DNA from: JAVJQS01 sp040218815
GTDB taxonomy: Bacteria > Bacteroidota > Bacteroidia > Flavobacteriales_E > Vicingaceae
Assembly (NCBI GenBank): GCA_040218815.1
Contig: JAVJQS010000003.1
Coordinates: 62,001 to 126,000 of the forward strand
Length of the DNA: 64,000 nucleotides
Reading direction: 5' to 3'
Translations under genes and position numbers: made by a program
Shown here: piece by piece, positions 25,592 to 34,520 of the stretch
Layout: every line of letters begins with the position of its first letter
Numbering within the stretch: the first letter of the stretch is position 1
Notes under the pieces: generated by a model
The model's input: the letters and a program-made list of their open reading frames with translations, nothing else
Told to the model about the DNA's origin: nothing
The model's database searches: none

Positions 25592-27394
25592 TTGAAAAAA
25601 ATTATATCCATATTATTTATTTTAACACAAAGTGTTGTTGCTTTTGCTAGCGCCGTTAGCTTTACAGCAAAAGTTAGTAGCAATACCATGGAGGTGGGGC
25701 AACGCATTCAAGTAACTTTTACTGTAAATGAGAATGCGAGCAACTTTAGAGCACCTTCTTTTAATGATTTCGGTATGCTTTCGGGGCCAAATCAATCTCA
25801 AAGCATGCAATATGTAAATGGAAATGTGAGCAGAACTACCTCCATAAGCTATGTATTGCAAGCTGTTAAAGAGGGAACATTTACAATTGGTGCAGCAAGC
25901 ATTGTAGTGGATGGAAAAAAATATCAGACACAGCCTTTTAAAGTAAAAGTAGTAGCTGCTTCACAAAATAGTGCAAACGCTCAACGTAATCGTCAAAATC
26001 AAAGAAATGCAGCTGCAGACCAACTAAAAGATCAAGTTTTTATTCGCGCTACAGTTGATAAAACGAAAGTAGTTGTGGGGGAAAAGGTTTCAGCTACATT
26101 TAAACTTTACTCAAAACTCAATCTGACGGGAATTAATTTAGAAAACCTTCCATCATTAAATGGTTTCTGGTCACAAGATTTGCAGTCTATCTACGATGAA
26201 ATTAGCCTTTCTCGTGAGCAAATTGATGGTCAAGTATACCAAGTCGCCGAATTGCAACAAACGATTCTATACCCTCAGCGCAGTGGTGATTTAACGATTG
26301 ATCCACTAAAGATTAAAGCTAGCGTTCAGGTTAAAAGTGGTAGAAGACGATCTGCGATTGAGCAGTTTTTTGGAGGAGGCTATGAGACCAAAGAGTTAAT
26401 TGTTGCTAGCAGGCCAATAAATATTAAGGTAAGTGCTCTTCCGTTAAAGGGGAAACCGACCAACTTCTCTGGTGCAGTTGGCAAGTTTAACATGAGCCTT
26501 AAAGCTAGCAAGGACAGTATTAGAGCAAATGAAGCTATAGACATTAAGGTAACAATTGATGGTCAAGGAAATTTACCCTTAATTGGTGCCCCTAAATTAA
26601 ATTTTCCACCAGACTTTGAAGTTTACGACCCTGAAACAGCCGATAATTTCAAAACAACCTATGGCGGTTCAAAAGGGAGTAAAGTGTTCAGCTATTTGGT
26701 AATTCCTCGTCATTCAGGTAGATTCAAACTGGAGCCTTATGAATTTACTTATTTTGATATTGAATCTAAGTCTTATAAAACATTACAATCTAAGCCACTA
26801 AGCATTAAAGTTGGTAAAGGTATTGATGGCGGAGGAAATGTAGTTTATGCACCTAGTCGTAAAGAAGAGGTTGAGCTATTAAATACTGATATTCGATACA
26901 TTCATACTTCAGATTTAATGCTTGTTTCTGTAGGTAATTTGTTTTATGGTTCAGCATTATTTTACTCATTAATTGCTATTGCTATAATGTTGATGGTAGT
27001 TTTATTTATAGTTTCTAAGAAATTTAAGGAGAAACAAAATAATTTTTCAGCATTAAGAAAGTCAAAAGCAAAGAAGCTAGCTAAGAGAAGGTTAGCTAAA
27101 GCAGAGAAGCATCTTAAAACAAGTGATTTGAGATCATTTTATGAAGAGATTTCAACTGCTCTTTATGGCTACTTTGGTGACAAATTTGACATCAGCATCG
27201 CAGAATTATCACAAGAAAAAATTATTGAATTACTGGGAGCAGACGATGATACAGAAGCCATTCGAACAGAAGTAAAAAAAGTATTGGAAGAGGCTGAAAT
27301 GGCAAGATTTGCAGCTAACTCAAACGTGAATGCACAGGCGCTTTATGATGAAGCTGCATTAATCATAAGTAAAACAGAAAGCTTAAAAAGATGA
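25592..27394 (+). CDS. batD: Aerotolerance protein BatD
   Basis: A 600-residue BatD protein: signal peptide (KKIISILFILTQSVVAFASA), several periplasmic beta-sandwich domains to about residue 440, a membrane helix near 453-475 and a cytoplasmic helical tail. The start is TTG at 25592, directly before a normal signal peptide; the first ATG lies beyond it. The 195-base repeat-rich gap upstream is the only break in the Bat operon, so batD-batE may have a separate promoter or rely on read-through. It overlaps batE by four bases. Confidence 0.92.
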   Translation: MKKIISILFILTQSVVAFASAVSFTAKVSSNTMEVGQRIQVTFTVNENASNFRAPSFNDFGMLSGPNQSQSMQYVNGNVSRTTSISYVLQAVKEGTFTIGAASIVVDGKKYQTQPFKVKVVAASQNSANAQRNRQNQRNAAADQLKDQVFIRATVDKTKVVVGEKVSATFKLYSKLNLTGINLENLPSLNGFWSQDLQSIYDEISLSREQIDGQVYQVAELQQTILYPQRSGDLTIDPLKIKASVQVKSGRRRSAIEQFFGGGYETKELIVASRPINIKVSALPLKGKPTNFSGAVGKFNMSLKASKDSIRANEAIDIKVTIDGQGNLPLIGAPKLNFPPDFEVYDPETADNFKTTYGGSKGSKVFSYLVIPRHSGRFKLEPYEFTYFDIESKSYKTLQSKPLSIKVGKGIDGGGNVVYAPSRKEEVELLNTDIRYIHTSDLMLVSVGNLFYGSALFYSLIAIAIMLMVVLFIVSKKFKEKQNNFSALRKSKAKKLAKRRLAKAEKHLKTSDLRSFYEEISTALYGYFGDKFDISIAELSQEKIIELLGADDDTEAIRTEVKKVLEEAEMARFAANSNVNAQALYDEAALIISKTESLKR

Positions 27395-28152
27395 AAACTT
27401 ACATTTTTATATTATTAAGTCAACTTTTTTCTATTGCCTTAGTAGCAAATAATTCTTCTGGACTTCAAGCATTTAAAGCTGCTAATAAACTTTATGAAGA
27501 GGGCAAATATCAAAATGCATCAGAGCAATACAACCAATTGATAGATAAGGGTTATATATCTGATGATATTCATTACAACCTAGCGAATAGCTATTTTAAA
27601 ATGAATGATATAGCTCCCGCAATATTAAATTATGAGAAGGCCTTAAAGATTAACCCAAATAATAAAGATGCTGCAAATAACTTAGCCTTGGCAAATGAAA
27701 AAACAGTTGATAAAATTGAACAAGTACCTGAACTTTTCTTTTATAGATGGATTGATAGTATTCTTAACATAATGTCTTTAAATGCTTGGTCAAAATTGAG
27801 TGTTGTCTTATTTTTTCTTGCCTTCATTTGCTTCGCACTTTATTTATTTACAACGACCCTTACTTTAAAAAAGGTAGGGTTTTATGCCTTTTCCATCATG
27901 CTAATTTTAGGGTTTACTTCTTGGTTAATGGCTGCTAAGCAAAAGCATTCATTGGAAGCTAAAAACTATGCTATCGTAATGAATCCAACTGTCAATATTG
28001 TAAGTTCACCAAGTAAAGGGAGTTCTCAACTATTTGTATTGCATGAGGGCAGTAAAGTGAAAATTAAGGAAGAAACTGAAGATTGGTTTCGTGTAGCGTT
28101 GCCCAACGGAAATGAAGGATGGATAGATAAAGTTGATGTCGAAGTGGTGTGA
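27391..28152 (+). CDS. batE: TPR and SH3-domain protein BatE
   Basis: A 253-residue protein with a signal peptide, two TPR units at about residues 25-95 (FKAANKLYEEGKYQNASEQ, HYNLANSYFKMNDIAPAILNY), two membrane helices near 130-155 and 160-180, and a C-terminal bacterial SH3 domain (VNIVSSPSKGSSQLFVLHEG to GNEGWIDK). The SH3 part may bind the cell wall. It ends the Bat operon and is convergent with a large VWA gene six bases away. Confidence 0.9.
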   Translation: MKTYIFILLSQLFSIALVANNSSGLQAFKAANKLYEEGKYQNASEQYNQLIDKGYISDDIHYNLANSYFKMNDIAPAILNYEKALKINPNNKDAANNLALANEKTVDKIEQVPELFFYRWIDSILNIMSLNAWSKLSVVLFFLAFICFALYLFTTTLTLKKVGFYAFSIMLILGFTSWLMAAKQKHSLEAKNYAIVMNPTVNIVSSPSKGSSQLFVLHEGSKVKIKEETEDWFRVALPNGNEGWIDKVDVEVV

Positions 28153-28158
28153 CACCTT

Positions 28159-30237
28159 TTAGTAAGCACCGCCTCTTTTACGAATAAACCATTCTATAAT
28201 TAAGAGCCCTGCAATCACGAAGAAAATCCAACGAATGTTTATCAAATCCTCTACCTCTTCATTTACATAAGAGATCGAATTGATGTCACTACGTTCAGCA
28301 AAGAGTTCATTTATTTTTTGAATATTTTCAGGGTAAACTAATTTTCCTCCTGTTTGCTCAGATAGCTGATATAATAAATTATGATTGGCTATAGTTTCAA
28401 TTTGCTCCAACTTCAACTCCTTTACTGTAAATGTTCCATTTTCATTATAAGTTATACCTTGTAAGTTGGTGGTTGCTATGTACTTGTAGCGACTAGCAGG
28501 TAAAGCAGGAATTGACAGCTGGTAAGCGTTTTTATTACGGTTAAAACTAAATTTGTACTGCTTATCATCTTCATCAATGAGCTTTATATCTACATCTTCC
28601 TCATTAACTAGTTCATATGACTGATTAAAAACTTGAGCATCAAAAACTATTTCTTCGTTTTCAAAATACTCATTTGAAGTGTTTACCCTAAAATTACTTC
28701 TGTCAGATTTAATGGCTAGATACTGAATTATTTTACTAATCAACTCATTAAAATTTTCATGACTTTGATTGTCAACAAAATCATTCATAGCCCACTTCCA
28801 GATCCCGTTTGCAAATAACCTTCCAACCTTTCTTCCTTCTTTTTCATAAAACACCAAAAGTGGAAACTTCGTTTTAACCTTCCCAATTTGTTGATAGAAT
28901 AATGTTGTATTTGCATTTTTTTGATCAACATTGGCTGAAAATCCATTCAGTGGTGGAAAACGACTTAACTGTTCTTCTAATTCTTCACTAATTGTAAAAA
29001 GGCTAAAGCTTTGATTTAATTGCGGGTATGTTTCATTTTGTTGTGATCTATTTTTAGAGAAAGAAGCTGCAATTCCAAATTGAACTCCTAAATTATCCCA
29101 CCCATCTCCAAGAATAAATAAAGGCACATCACTACTAATTATGTTTTTTAATGCACCGCTTAAAGGTTGATCAATTGAGGAAGAGTTATGTAAAATTATT
29201 AAGTCTGCATCATTATGGTTTTCAAAATCATCTAACAGGGCAGATTTTAATTCATAATTTTTATTCTTTTTTATGCTTCTCTTGATAGCAGCTAAGTCAG
29301 GATGTGGAGCTACAGCAAGTAATGAAACTTTTTGTCTACCATCCAAAATATCAATATAAAAGTCTAAGCGGTTGTTTATTAAATTACGTTCCTTATCTAA
29401 TGGTAGCACCTCGATGGTATACTTTTGCACACCTACTTGATTCGCCTCTAAATTGATTTGAATAGTTTTCAAATAATCATCTGAATTTGTTATAAAACTT
29501 TCCGAAAAAACTACATTTTCATTCTTGATGACTCTAAAACTTATTTTTTCATTTTTTGCATCTAAAATTTTTAAATCAAATTCTACAGGAAAATTATTGT
29601 CTAAAAATGCAATTTTATTATTTCTAACTTGTGAAAGTATTGCATCTTTAAATGTTTTTGTATCTCCAACAGCAACTGTATATATTGGGTAAGACAACTT
29701 ATTAGTCAAATAAAGAGGGTTACTTCCCTGGTTATAGATTCCATCTGAAATTAGCACGAGTCCGCTGACATTTCGATTGACAAAACGGTCTTCAAGAGCG
29801 GAAAATAGATGCTGATAATTCGTTATAGATCCATCATACTTCGCAAAGGAGTCTTGCTCGATAGGTTCTTGGTCGAATAAAAATGTTTCTACACTAAATT
29901 GTTGTGCTAAACTTGACCTTAAGCTTGATATTGATTCATTTAAATCAAGAGATGAACTGCTAGAATCAGTGTTCATCATCATTGAGGATGAGTTGTCTGT
30001 AGCAATTACTACAATTGGTTTTTCAACTGTTCTACTAAAATATTTAACTAATGGGGACAGTAATAAAACACAAATTATACTAACACTCACTATTCTAAAG
30101 AATGCTAATAATCCAATCAACAGTGAATTAAACTCATCCAGTTTTTTGTCTTTACGATAAAGCACAAAAGCATAAATTGCTCCAAGAAGAATACAAAATA
30201 TAAAATACCAGACAGGGTACGGACTTACAATATTCAA
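28159..30237 (-). CDS. Large VWA/BatA-like membrane protein
   Basis: A 692-residue protein with two N-terminal membrane segments (about 8-25 and 38-62), a VWA-like domain with the MIDAS motif ATDNSSSM near residue 80, a middle glutamine-amidotransferase-like region (about 290-450) and a C-terminal helix (RWIFFVIAGLLIIEWFIRK). Proteins of this layout occur widely in Bacteroidota without a known function. The start is TTG at 30237, since family-like sequence (NIVSPYPVWYFIFC) begins there. It is 27 bases after fabG and faces batE, the end of another VWA operon. Confidence 0.82.
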   Translation of the reverse strand: MNIVSPYPVWYFIFCILLGAIYAFVLYRKDKKLDEFNSLLIGLLAFFRIVSVSIICVLLLSPLVKYFSRTVEKPIVVIATDNSSSMMMNTDSSSSSLDLNESISSLRSSLAQQFSVETFLFDQEPIEQDSFAKYDGSITNYQHLFSALEDRFVNRNVSGLVLISDGIYNQGSNPLYLTNKLSYPIYTVAVGDTKTFKDAILSQVRNNKIAFLDNNFPVEFDLKILDAKNEKISFRVIKNENVVFSESFITNSDDYLKTIQINLEANQVGVQKYTIEVLPLDKERNLINNRLDFYIDILDGRQKVSLLAVAPHPDLAAIKRSIKKNKNYELKSALLDDFENHNDADLIILHNSSSIDQPLSGALKNIISSDVPLFILGDGWDNLGVQFGIAASFSKNRSQQNETYPQLNQSFSLFTISEELEEQLSRFPPLNGFSANVDQKNANTTLFYQQIGKVKTKFPLLVFYEKEGRKVGRLFANGIWKWAMNDFVDNQSHENFNELISKIIQYLAIKSDRSNFRVNTSNEYFENEEIVFDAQVFNQSYELVNEEDVDIKLIDEDDKQYKFSFNRNKNAYQLSIPALPASRYKYIATTNLQGITYNENGTFTVKELKLEQIETIANHNLLYQLSEQTGGKLVYPENIQKINELFAERSDINSISYVNEEVEDLINIRWIFFVIAGLLIIEWFIRKRGGAY

Positions 30238-30264
30238 TGAATATAGTCTTTTAGGATGTTAGGT

Positions 30265-31011
30265 TTAAGTAAGCATTGCACCGCAAACGTTGAGCGTTTG
30301 GCCCGAAACGTATGTAGATAGGTCTGAAGCCAAAAACAATACAGCATTAGCGACATCTTCAGGGGTTCCAGCTCGCTTTAATGGTACACTCTTTAACCAT
30401 TCTTCCATCACATCGTCACCTAGTTCCGCTGTCATTTCAGTAGCAATAAAGCCTGGTGCAATAGCATTGCATCGAATATTTCTACTACCTAATTCTTGAG
30501 CGATAGACTTGGTAAACCCGATAATTCCAGCCTTTGAAGCTGCATAATTTGATTGGCCTGCATTCCCACGAACACCAACCACCGAACTTAAGTTTATTAT
30601 TGAACCTGATCGTTGTTTCAATAAAGTGCGTTGAACGGCTTTTGTTATATTGAATACCGATTTCAAATTGGTGTTCATTACATCATCCCAATTTTCTTCA
30701 GTCATTCGCATGAGTAATCCATCCTTTGTAATTCCAGCATTATTTACTACAGCATCAATACTTTCAAAATCTTTATTGATTTCCTCAATTAATTTTTCCG
30801 CTGCTTCATAATCAGCTGCATTGGATTGGTATGCCTTGGCTTTTACTCCAAATTTCATAATTTCTGTTTCTACTGCTTTAGCAGCGTCAGGTGATGAAAC
30901 GTAAGTAAATGCAATATTAGCACCATTCTCGGCAAGTTTTAGTGCAATTCCTTTTCCAATTCCTCTAGTTGCACCTGTTACCAATGCCACTTTTCCTTCT
31001 AATAATTTCAT
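30265..31011 (-). CDS. fabG: 3-oxoacyl-ACP reductase FabG
   Basis: Short-chain dehydrogenase of 248 residues that reduces 3-oxoacyl-ACP with NADPH in fatty acid elongation. It shows TGATRGIGKGIA near residue 14-25, NNAGITKDG near 90, catalytic Ser in INLSSVVG, and YAASKAG with Tyr and Lys near 153-157; LNVCGAM lies at the end in place of the common LNVNGGM. It has a good promoter and diverges from acpH, another gene of acyl-carrier-protein metabolism. Confidence 0.93.
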   Translation of the reverse strand: MKLLEGKVALVTGATRGIGKGIALKLAENGANIAFTYVSSPDAAKAVETEIMKFGVKAKAYQSNAADYEAAEKLIEEINKDFESIDAVVNNAGITKDGLLMRMTEENWDDVMNTNLKSVFNITKAVQRTLLKQRSGSIINLSSVVGVRGNAGQSNYAASKAGIIGFTKSIAQELGSRNIRCNAIAPGFIATEMTAELGDDVMEEWLKSVPLKRAGTPEDVANAVLFLASDLSTYVSGQTLNVCGAMLT

Positions 31012-31025
31012 GTAATTAGTTTTTT

Positions 31026-31055
31026 CAAAGATATTAATGAATGTTCAGTTATCAA
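31026..31055 (-). promoter_or_regulatory. Promoter of fabG
   Basis: On the minus strand TTG (complement of 31053-31055), 19 bases and TATCTTTG (complement of 31026-31033) match the consensus fully, 14 bases upstream of the fabG ATG. Confidence 0.65.
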
Positions 31056-31144
31056 TCGTCCTAGTTCATTTAATAGTAATCAACTTTGTTTCTTATTTTT
31101 AAGAATGCTGAATCTTTGCCTTTCAGTCAAATTTTAATTACAAC

Positions 31145-31732
31145 ATGAATCACTTAGCTCACCTTTTTTTAGCACAATCAAATACTGATTTGATGGTTGG
31201 CAATTTTATTGCTGACCAAGTCAAAGGTAAACAGTTGTTGGACTATTCAACTCAAATTCAAAAGGGGATTAAAATGCATCGTGCCATAGATCATTTTACT
31301 GATAATCATGATATCGTCATGAACAGCAAAGAGCGCCTCTTCTCAAAGTATCACAAATATGCAGCAGTGATTGTCGATATGTATTATGATCACATTCTAG
31401 CTAGAAATTGGAAGGACTTTTCCCCCATCAGCTTAAAACAATTTGCCTCATCAGCCTACCAAGTATTAGTTGCTAAAAGCAATCAATTTCCTGAACGCTC
31501 ACAACGCATATTAAAATATATGAGCAAAGATGACTGGTTGAGCAACTATGCTCATATAGAAGGTATTGACAAGGCACTTAAAGGCTTGGCTTACAGGGCT
31601 ACTTTTAATTCAAAAATGGAAGAAGCAAGCCATGAATTAGAACTTGATTACGAACTTTACAAAGCTGACTTTAACGCGTTTTTTCCAGACTTGCTTAATC
31701 ATATCCAACCTTGGTTAGTTGACTTAGATTAA
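31145..31732 (+). CDS. acpH: Acyl carrier protein phosphodiesterase (AcpH, DUF479)
   Basis: A 195-residue member of the AcpH family, which removes phosphopantetheine from acyl carrier protein. The start MNHLAHLFLAQSNTDLMVGNFIADQVKG is characteristic, and HRAIDHFTDNH near residue 46-56 and VDMYYDHILARNW near 78-90 carry the His/Asp metal ligands of the HD-like fold. It diverges from fabG and is followed by rarA, whose promoter lies in its last codons. Confidence 0.88.
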   Translation: MNHLAHLFLAQSNTDLMVGNFIADQVKGKQLLDYSTQIQKGIKMHRAIDHFTDNHDIVMNSKERLFSKYHKYAAVIVDMYYDHILARNWKDFSPISLKQFASSAYQVLVAKSNQFPERSQRILKYMSKDDWLSNYAHIEGIDKALKGLAYRATFNSKMEEASHELELDYELYKADFNAFFPDLLNHIQPWLVDLD

Positions 31733-31742
31733 ATTAACTTTG
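31711..31742 (+). promoter_or_regulatory. Promoter of rarA
   Basis: TTG at 31711-31713, a 21-base spacer and TAACTTTG at 31735-31742 fit the consensus. The -33 box lies inside the end of acpH; the rarA ATG is 17 bases after the -7 box. Confidence 0.6.
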
Positions 31743-31759
31743 AAACTTAATTATCCTTT

Positions 31760-33034
31760 ATGAATACCCCTCTTGCCGAAAGAATGCGTCCAACATCCTT
31801 GGACGAATACCTTGGTCAACAGCACCTTATAGGTAAAGGTTCTATCCTGCGTAGCTTGATTGAAAAAAGCATGATTCCCTCCATGATATTGTGGGGAAGT
31901 CCAGGAATTGGAAAAACAACATTGGCCACAATAATAGCCAATACAACGGATCGACCTTTCTATACGCTTAGCGCGATTAATTCAGGAGTAAAAGATGTTA
32001 GGGAAGTTATCGACAGAGCAAAAAAGAAGGATCTTTATTCAGGTGCTAACCCTATTTTATTCATAGATGAAATTCACCGTTTTAGTAAGTCTCAACAAGA
32101 CTCTCTTTTGGGAGCTGTGGAAAGTGGTACCATAACGCTTATTGGCGCTACAACTGAAAATCCATCTTTTGAAGTAATTTCTGCACTTCTAAGTCGATGT
32201 CAAGTTTATACCCTAGAGCCACTTGGAAAAGAGGAATTACTGGGACTAGTAAATACGGCCTTAAAAAAAGATGAACTTCTATCCCAAAAAAAAGTAAGCC
32301 TAAAAGAAACACATGCGCTATTGCAATATTCAGGGGGAGATGCACGTAAACTCTTGAATCTATTAGAATTGGTATTTAACAACCAACAAGAAAATAAGAT
32401 AACAATTACCGATAAGTTGGTAAAACAAATTGCTCAACAAAATATCGCCAAATATGATAAAGATGGCGAGCAGCATTATGATATCATTTCTGCATTTATT
32501 AAATCAATAAGAGGAAGCGATCCCAATGCAGGGGTATATTGGTTGGCACGAATGATTGAGGGCGGTGAAGACCCTAAATTTATTGCTCGTAGATTATTGA
32601 TTTTAGCTTCAGAAGACATCGGAAATGCAAATCCAACGGCATTAGTTATAGCCAACAATTGTTTCCAAGCTGTTAATGTTATTGGTTGGCCAGAATCAAG
32701 AATTATATTATCACAGTGCGTCACGTATTTAGCTTCATCTGCAAAAAGCAATGCGGCTTATTTGGCAATTAATGAAGCTCAAGCTGAAGTAAAAGAAAGT
32801 GGGAATTTAGCAGTTCCTTTGGCCTTGAGAAATGCTCCAACCAAATTGATGAAAGAAATTGGATACGGAAAAGAGTATAAATATGCACACAACCATCCTA
32901 AGAATTTTGTTCATCAGCAGTACATGCCTGACGAAATTGAAGGACAAACCTTCTTTAACCCAGGCACTAACCCACGCGAAATAGAAATGCGAAAGCGCTT
33001 AAAGGCTTTATGGCAAGAAAAGTATGGTTACTAG
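31760..33034 (+). CDS. rarA: Replication-associated recombination protein A (RarA/MgsA)
   Basis: AAA+ ATPase of 424 residues related to clamp-loader subunits, acting at stalled replication forks. It begins PLAERMRPTSLDEYLGQQHL, has Walker A GSPGIGKTT at about 46-54, Walker B FIDEIHRF near 101-108 and sensor 1 GATTENPSFE near 135, then the C-terminal tetramer domain with DPNAGVYWLARMIEGGEDP. It has its own promoter in acpH. Confidence 0.95.
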   Translation: MNTPLAERMRPTSLDEYLGQQHLIGKGSILRSLIEKSMIPSMILWGSPGIGKTTLATIIANTTDRPFYTLSAINSGVKDVREVIDRAKKKDLYSGANPILFIDEIHRFSKSQQDSLLGAVESGTITLIGATTENPSFEVISALLSRCQVYTLEPLGKEELLGLVNTALKKDELLSQKKVSLKETHALLQYSGGDARKLLNLLELVFNNQQENKITITDKLVKQIAQQNIAKYDKDGEQHYDIISAFIKSIRGSDPNAGVYWLARMIEGGEDPKFIARRLLILASEDIGNANPTALVIANNCFQAVNVIGWPESRIILSQCVTYLASSAKSNAAYLAINEAQAEVKESGNLAVPLALRNAPTKLMKEIGYGKEYKYAHNHPKNFVHQQYMPDEIEGQTFFNPGTNPREIEMRKRLKALWQEKYGY

Positions 33035-33045
33035 CAGCTTTTATT

Positions 33046-33288
33046 TTAAGAAATCGAATTCCGTACTTTAACTGTATAATTTCTAACTGCCTTATTCAAG
33101 GGTATATCTTCTTTTTCCATCTCGTGCTTAACCCATGCAGCAGCCATAACATGAGTTAATTGTTCACCTTCGTCTTCCCCTTCTACTTTTATTTTTGGTG
33201 ACTTTTCTTCTAAAAAAGCTTCTTCAGCCTCAATAAGCTCTTCCAAGCTATGGTCGGTCACCAATTGTTTTATTACCGGTAATTTCAT
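33046..33288 (-). CDS. Small acidic conserved protein after thioredoxin
   Basis: An 80-residue protein beginning MKLPVIKQLVTDHSLEELIEAEEAFLEE, acidic in the first half, with no cysteine, signal or membrane segment. The first and middle parts look helical. It resembles small proteins that follow thioredoxin genes in Bacteroidota (perhaps the DUF6952 group; uncertain). It starts two bases after the thioredoxin stop, so the two are co-translated and may work together. Function unknown. Confidence 0.75.
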   Translation of the reverse strand: MKLPVIKQLVTDHSLEELIEAEEAFLEEKSPKIKVEGEDEGEQLTHVMAAAWVKHEMEKEDIPLNKAVRNYTVKVRNSIS

Positions 33289-33290
33289 AA

Positions 33291-33611
33291 TTAGGCTTTT
33301 AGCTTTTCCAACATTTCAACTACATTTTCCTCCTTTGATGTTGGACCTGAGGCAATGAGTTCTCCGTTTTTAAAAGCGGCAAAAAAAGGCAAATTGTCTA
33401 CTCCTGCTCTTTTTCTTGCTACCTCATTTTCTTCTGCATTTACATCTAAAAAAGTTACTCCACCAAAACGATCATTATTTGAAAGTCGCTTATATTTAGG
33501 GGAAAATAATTTACACGATCCACACCAATCAGCGTAGTACTTTACCATTACCATATCATTATCAGACAAACTTGTCTCAAACTCCTTATCTGTTATATTA
33601 TGTACAGCCAT
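33291..33611 (-). CDS. Thioredoxin-family protein
   Basis: A 106-residue thioredoxin fold with active site WCGSC (Cys30 and Cys33) after VKYYADW, and the cis-Pro in DNLPFFAAFKNGE near residue 73. Gly-Ser between the cysteines differs from the classical Gly-Pro, which should shift the redox potential; this is an expectation from the family. No signal peptide, so it acts in the cytoplasm. It is paired with the small acidic gene downstream. Confidence 0.88.
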   Translation of the reverse strand: MAVHNITDKEFETSLSDNDMVMVKYYADWCGSCKLFSPKYKRLSNNDRFGGVTFLDVNAEENEVARKRAGVDNLPFFAAFKNGELIASGPTSKEENVVEMLEKLKA

Positions 33612-33667
33612 ATTTTTGATTTTAGTATTTTAAAAAATAAATTTTATTACTTTGTATTATTAAAGTT

Positions 33668-34453
33668 TTAAGGCTTAATTAATTTTGCCTCATTCCAATA
33701 TTTATCCATTTCTGCTAAGCTCATCTCACCCATCTTCTTTCCATCTTTTTTGGATTCGAACTCGAGATAATTAAACCGTTTAATGAACTTTTTGTTTGTT
33801 TTTTCTAAAGCATCCTCTGGGTTAACTCCAATAAAACGAGCATAATTTACCAAGGAAAATAGCACATCGCCAAACTCTGCTTCAATATTTGAGGAGTCAG
33901 GTGATGATGTCCCATTAATTTCTGTATTTAATTCCTCAATTTCTTCCTGTACTTTTTCAAATACCTGTTCAGGCTTTTCCCAGTCAAACCCAACTCCTCT
34001 AGCTTTATCTTGAATGCGAATAGCTTTTACTAATGCTGGTAACGACTTTGGAACACCTTCTAAAACTGTTCGTTCACCATTACCTTCTTTTAATTTTATT
34101 TTCTCCCAATTTGATAAAACTTCTTCAGCATTTTCAACTTTATCATTGCCATATATATGAGGATGCCTATGTATAAGTTTATCACAAATACCATTTAATA
34201 CGCTTGCTATATCGAATTCATTTTTTTCTTCTCCAATCTTGGCATAAAAAACCATGTGTAACATTAAATCACCAAGCTCCTTTTTAACCTCTTCTAAATC
34301 ACCCTCTACAATAGCATCAGTAAGCTCATAAGTTTCTTCAATAGTCAAATGCCTTAAGCTATCCATAGTTTGCTTCTTATCCCACGGACATTTCTCCCTC
34401 AATTCGTCCATTATGATAAGTAATCGCTCAAATGCTTTTAATTTTTCTTTCAT
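33668..34453 (-). CDS. mazG: Nucleoside triphosphate pyrophosphohydrolase MazG
   Basis: A 261-residue two-domain MazG that hydrolyses (d)NTPs to monophosphates. The first domain has CPWDKKQTMDSLRHLTIEETYELTDAI (about 20-46) and EELGDLML-like KKELGDLMLHMVFYAKI; the second repeats the Glu/Asp helices with EEIEELNTEI and EAEFGDVLFSLVNYAR. A -7 box (TAATTTTG on the minus strand) lies at 34475-34482. It diverges from the PagL-like gene. Confidence 0.93.
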   Translation of the reverse strand: MKEKLKAFERLLIIMDELREKCPWDKKQTMDSLRHLTIEETYELTDAIVEGDLEEVKKELGDLMLHMVFYAKIGEEKNEFDIASVLNGICDKLIHRHPHIYGNDKVENAEEVLSNWEKIKLKEGNGERTVLEGVPKSLPALVKAIRIQDKARGVGFDWEKPEQVFEKVQEEIEELNTEINGTSSPDSSNIEAEFGDVLFSLVNYARFIGVNPEDALEKTNKKFIKRFNYLEFESKKDGKKMGEMSLAEMDKYWNEAKLIKP

Positions 34454-34474
34454 AAATTGTTATAAAATTGAATT

Positions 34475-34482
34475 CAAAATTA
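34475..34482 (-). promoter_or_regulatory. -7 box of mazG
   Basis: TAATTTTG on the minus strand, 21 bases upstream of the mazG ATG. No TTG was found at the -33 distance. Confidence 0.4.
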
Positions 34483-34508
34483 AGGGAATTATAGTCCATT
34501 GAAATTAA

Positions 34509-34516
34509 TATTTTTG
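34509..34516 (+). promoter_or_regulatory. -7 box of the acyloxyacyl hydrolase gene, very close to the start
   Basis: TATTTTTG ends at 34516 and the ATG begins at 34521, leaving only four bases between. If transcription starts at the usual distance the message would have no leader. Confidence 0.45.
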
Positions 34517-34520
34517 CACG

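Noticed and set aside
28143..28160. GGTGTGACACC hairpin between batE and the VWA gene
   Set aside because: Four-base-pair stem with a three-base loop, not convincing as a terminator.
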